Positions 54,801-57,800 of a DNA stretch of 64,000 nt are shown here, one piece after another. The translations under genes were made by a program, and so were the position numbers. Under the pieces are notes generated by a model that saw nothing but the letters and a program-made list of their open reading frames with translations, ran no database searches and was not told where the DNA came from. The stretch is from Apostichopus japonicus (lineage: Eukaryota; Echinodermata; Holothuroidea; Aspidochirotida; Stichopodidae): contig NC_092582.1 of NCBI RefSeq assembly GCF_037975245.1, forward strand, positions 82,001-146,000, in the 5' to 3' direction. Position 1 is the stretch's first letter. Each line of letters opens with the position of its first letter.

Positions 54801-57800
54801 TATAGAATGATTCATATAGAATGTCTCATACATACAGAATGCCTCATACATAGAATGTCTCATACATGTATACATACATACATGTATACTTTTTATACAG
54901 AATGGTCCAATGTCTCCTACATATAGAATGGCTAATCTATATAGAGTGGCTCATACATATTAAATATCGATCAATGTCTTACACAGATAGAATGTCTAAT
55001 TGTTAGAATGACTGCTACATATAGAGTGTCTCATACAAAGAGTGACTCATACACTATGTCTCTACCACATGGTTCAATGGCTCACACATTCATATATCTA
55101 GAATGTCTCTGCCGCACACAGTTTGGAGATTATAAAGGCATGATACAATCCTATACGATATTAAATACCTTCAAATCCTACAAAAGTGTCTATGATACCA
55201 GCAGGTGTTACATTTGAAATGAGAAGTCAATAATCGGGTGATGCTTTACTACTGTGCACCCTGTGAGTTACTCATTTTATATAGAGGTTACCTTAGACCA
55301 CCCATTGTATAATATTACATATGTCATTTCATCCAATCAACTCAATCTAACTGGGTTTTTTTTTTCTTTTTGTCCGGATGTACTAACAGCAAACACATTG
55401 ACTCTGTAATTATGTCCAGGTGTTCTGTAGCACATGGAACAAACCATTGAGTGAATGTTAAGAGAGAGTACCTACGTGAATATTCAATATACAGTGTAGT
55501 TCACCTGTACAAAAAGACAGACTCCTAGTGTGACATACCAACTACAGCTACACGTCCTTGAGAAATATATTATTGGCTTTGGCAAAGAAACATTTACACC
55601 TATGCTGAGAAATGTTTGGACCTTGGCACTAGAGCTAATGTGTTGATGTGTCAGATATGCACTTGCAAAATTGACAAAACCCGAGAAATATCTGATATTT
55701 GAATTAAGTTAGAAGTGTCTAGTTGTTTATTTAAGGAGCCAGGATTATAAACCTGGCTGCTATCCCACACACACTACCAATAGTGGTATTGTTGACTCAA
55801 GTCAGGACTTGGACTTGACTTACACTCAAGTCACATTTTCTAAACCCCCTTGACTTGGTGATATAAATGCCATGTTACTTGACAATATATTAATGGTAAT
55901 TTGGCTTGACGATATCCAATCATTTCTGACTGGAATTTAATTTATTTGACTTCTTGGCATTAAAGTAGATGCTACAAGTTTGATGCAACAAATTGGATAG
56001 AAATACTATGTGTGATATTGAAACAAATACTCACTTTTCTTTCTTCAGATAATAACATTCCACTTGCAAAGGAAGACCTGTGTTCTTTATTGCACAACTG
56101 GTTCAAAGTTAAGCATTTCACAGTACTTTTTTTAGCATATTCTAGCTTATTTTTATTTTATGTTAGCACATTCATAAAGTGTGTCATTGACACCAGCATA
56201 TCATCTGGGAACCCTTAATTGCACCAACTGATGGATGACAAAACAAACATTTGCAAGTGACGATATTGAATCATTAATATTTTAAGTTTTTCTCTGGTGG
56301 TACACTAGCTGAATAAAGTTACTAGTCACCCTGAGTATTCAAAATATTGTATGGTTCATGACTTAACTGTTTGTCATAGCTTAAAGCAGCATTTTGCGTT
56401 TGGTTGCCGTTTTCCACTTTTTTGACAAGTGCATCAAGTTTTTTACATATATCACAAAACAGCAAGCAAAGATATTAGCCAAGTTTTTTCCCTGCCAAAA
56501 GCGTTAATTGGCGAGTAATTAAGGACATTTGCAGATAATGAGAAAAGTGTCCTCCGACAAATTACACATTTAATATTAATCACATACAGTTCCCCCAACC
56601 CACTAGTTTGAATTCAACCAATCAGACATGCAGGTTTAGTTATGAGCCGTTGCTATATATAGATTCAAAATGTCGGGTCGGTAACTTGGTACAACCAGCA
56701 AGCTGGTACTCTAACAGCTTCCAGCTGGTACAACTGCCATAGACAATCTACACAAATCAAGCATGGTGTTGTATTATGTTATTGGTCAATGACGTTCGTA
56801 CCTTTTGAATATTATGGGCGAGGTTTATTTGGAACCCAACAGAAAATATCTTTGAGAAAACAACGTTCAAAGTTGTAAATTTTTTCGACTTTTATGCCAC
56901 CATTTGAAGTAAGATTTGAATAGATAAGCTAGTTATGTATGTCGTTATGGCATCGTGGAATCAGTGAGGTTTAGAAAAACCATATAAGTTGAGACAGTGA
57001 GTGAGAAGTGGCTGTTTTTCCAACAAAGTTCAGTTGCTGTCCACAAAATTCTTATTGTTGTTACACTAAGTTACTTCATAGCAGTGCAACTGGAATTCAC
57101 TGATGTATTACTGTTGTTACACTAACTTAGTTCATAGCAGTGCACCTGGAATTCACTGATGTATTACTGTTGTTACACTAAGTTACTTCATAGCAGTGCA
57201 CCTGGAATTCACTGATGTATTACTGTTGTTACACTAAGTTACTTCATAGCAGTGCAACTGGAATTCACTGATGTATTACTGTTGTTACACTAAGTTACTT
57301 CATAGCAGTGCACCTGGAATTCACTGATGTATTACTGTTGTTACACTAAGTTACTTCAAAGCAGTGCAACTGGAATTCACTGATGTATTACTGTTGTTAC
57401 ACTAAGTTACTTCATAGCAGTGCAACTGGAATTCACTGATGTATTACTGTTGTTACACTAACTTACTTCAAAGCAGTGCAACTGGAATTCACTGATGTAT
57501 TACTGTTGTTACACTAACTTAGTTCATAGCAGTGCAACTGGAATTCACTGATGTATTACTGTTGTTACACTAACTTAGTTCATAGCAGTGCAACTGGAAT
57601 TCACTGATGTATTATTGTTGTTACACTAAGTTACTTCATAGCAGTGCAACTGGAATTCACTTGTATTACTGTTGTTACACTAAGTTACTTCATAGCAGTG
57701 CAACTGGAATTCACTGATGTATTACTGTTGTTACACTAAGTTACTTCATAGCAGTGCAACTGGAATTCACTGATGTATTACTGTTGTTACACTAAGTTAC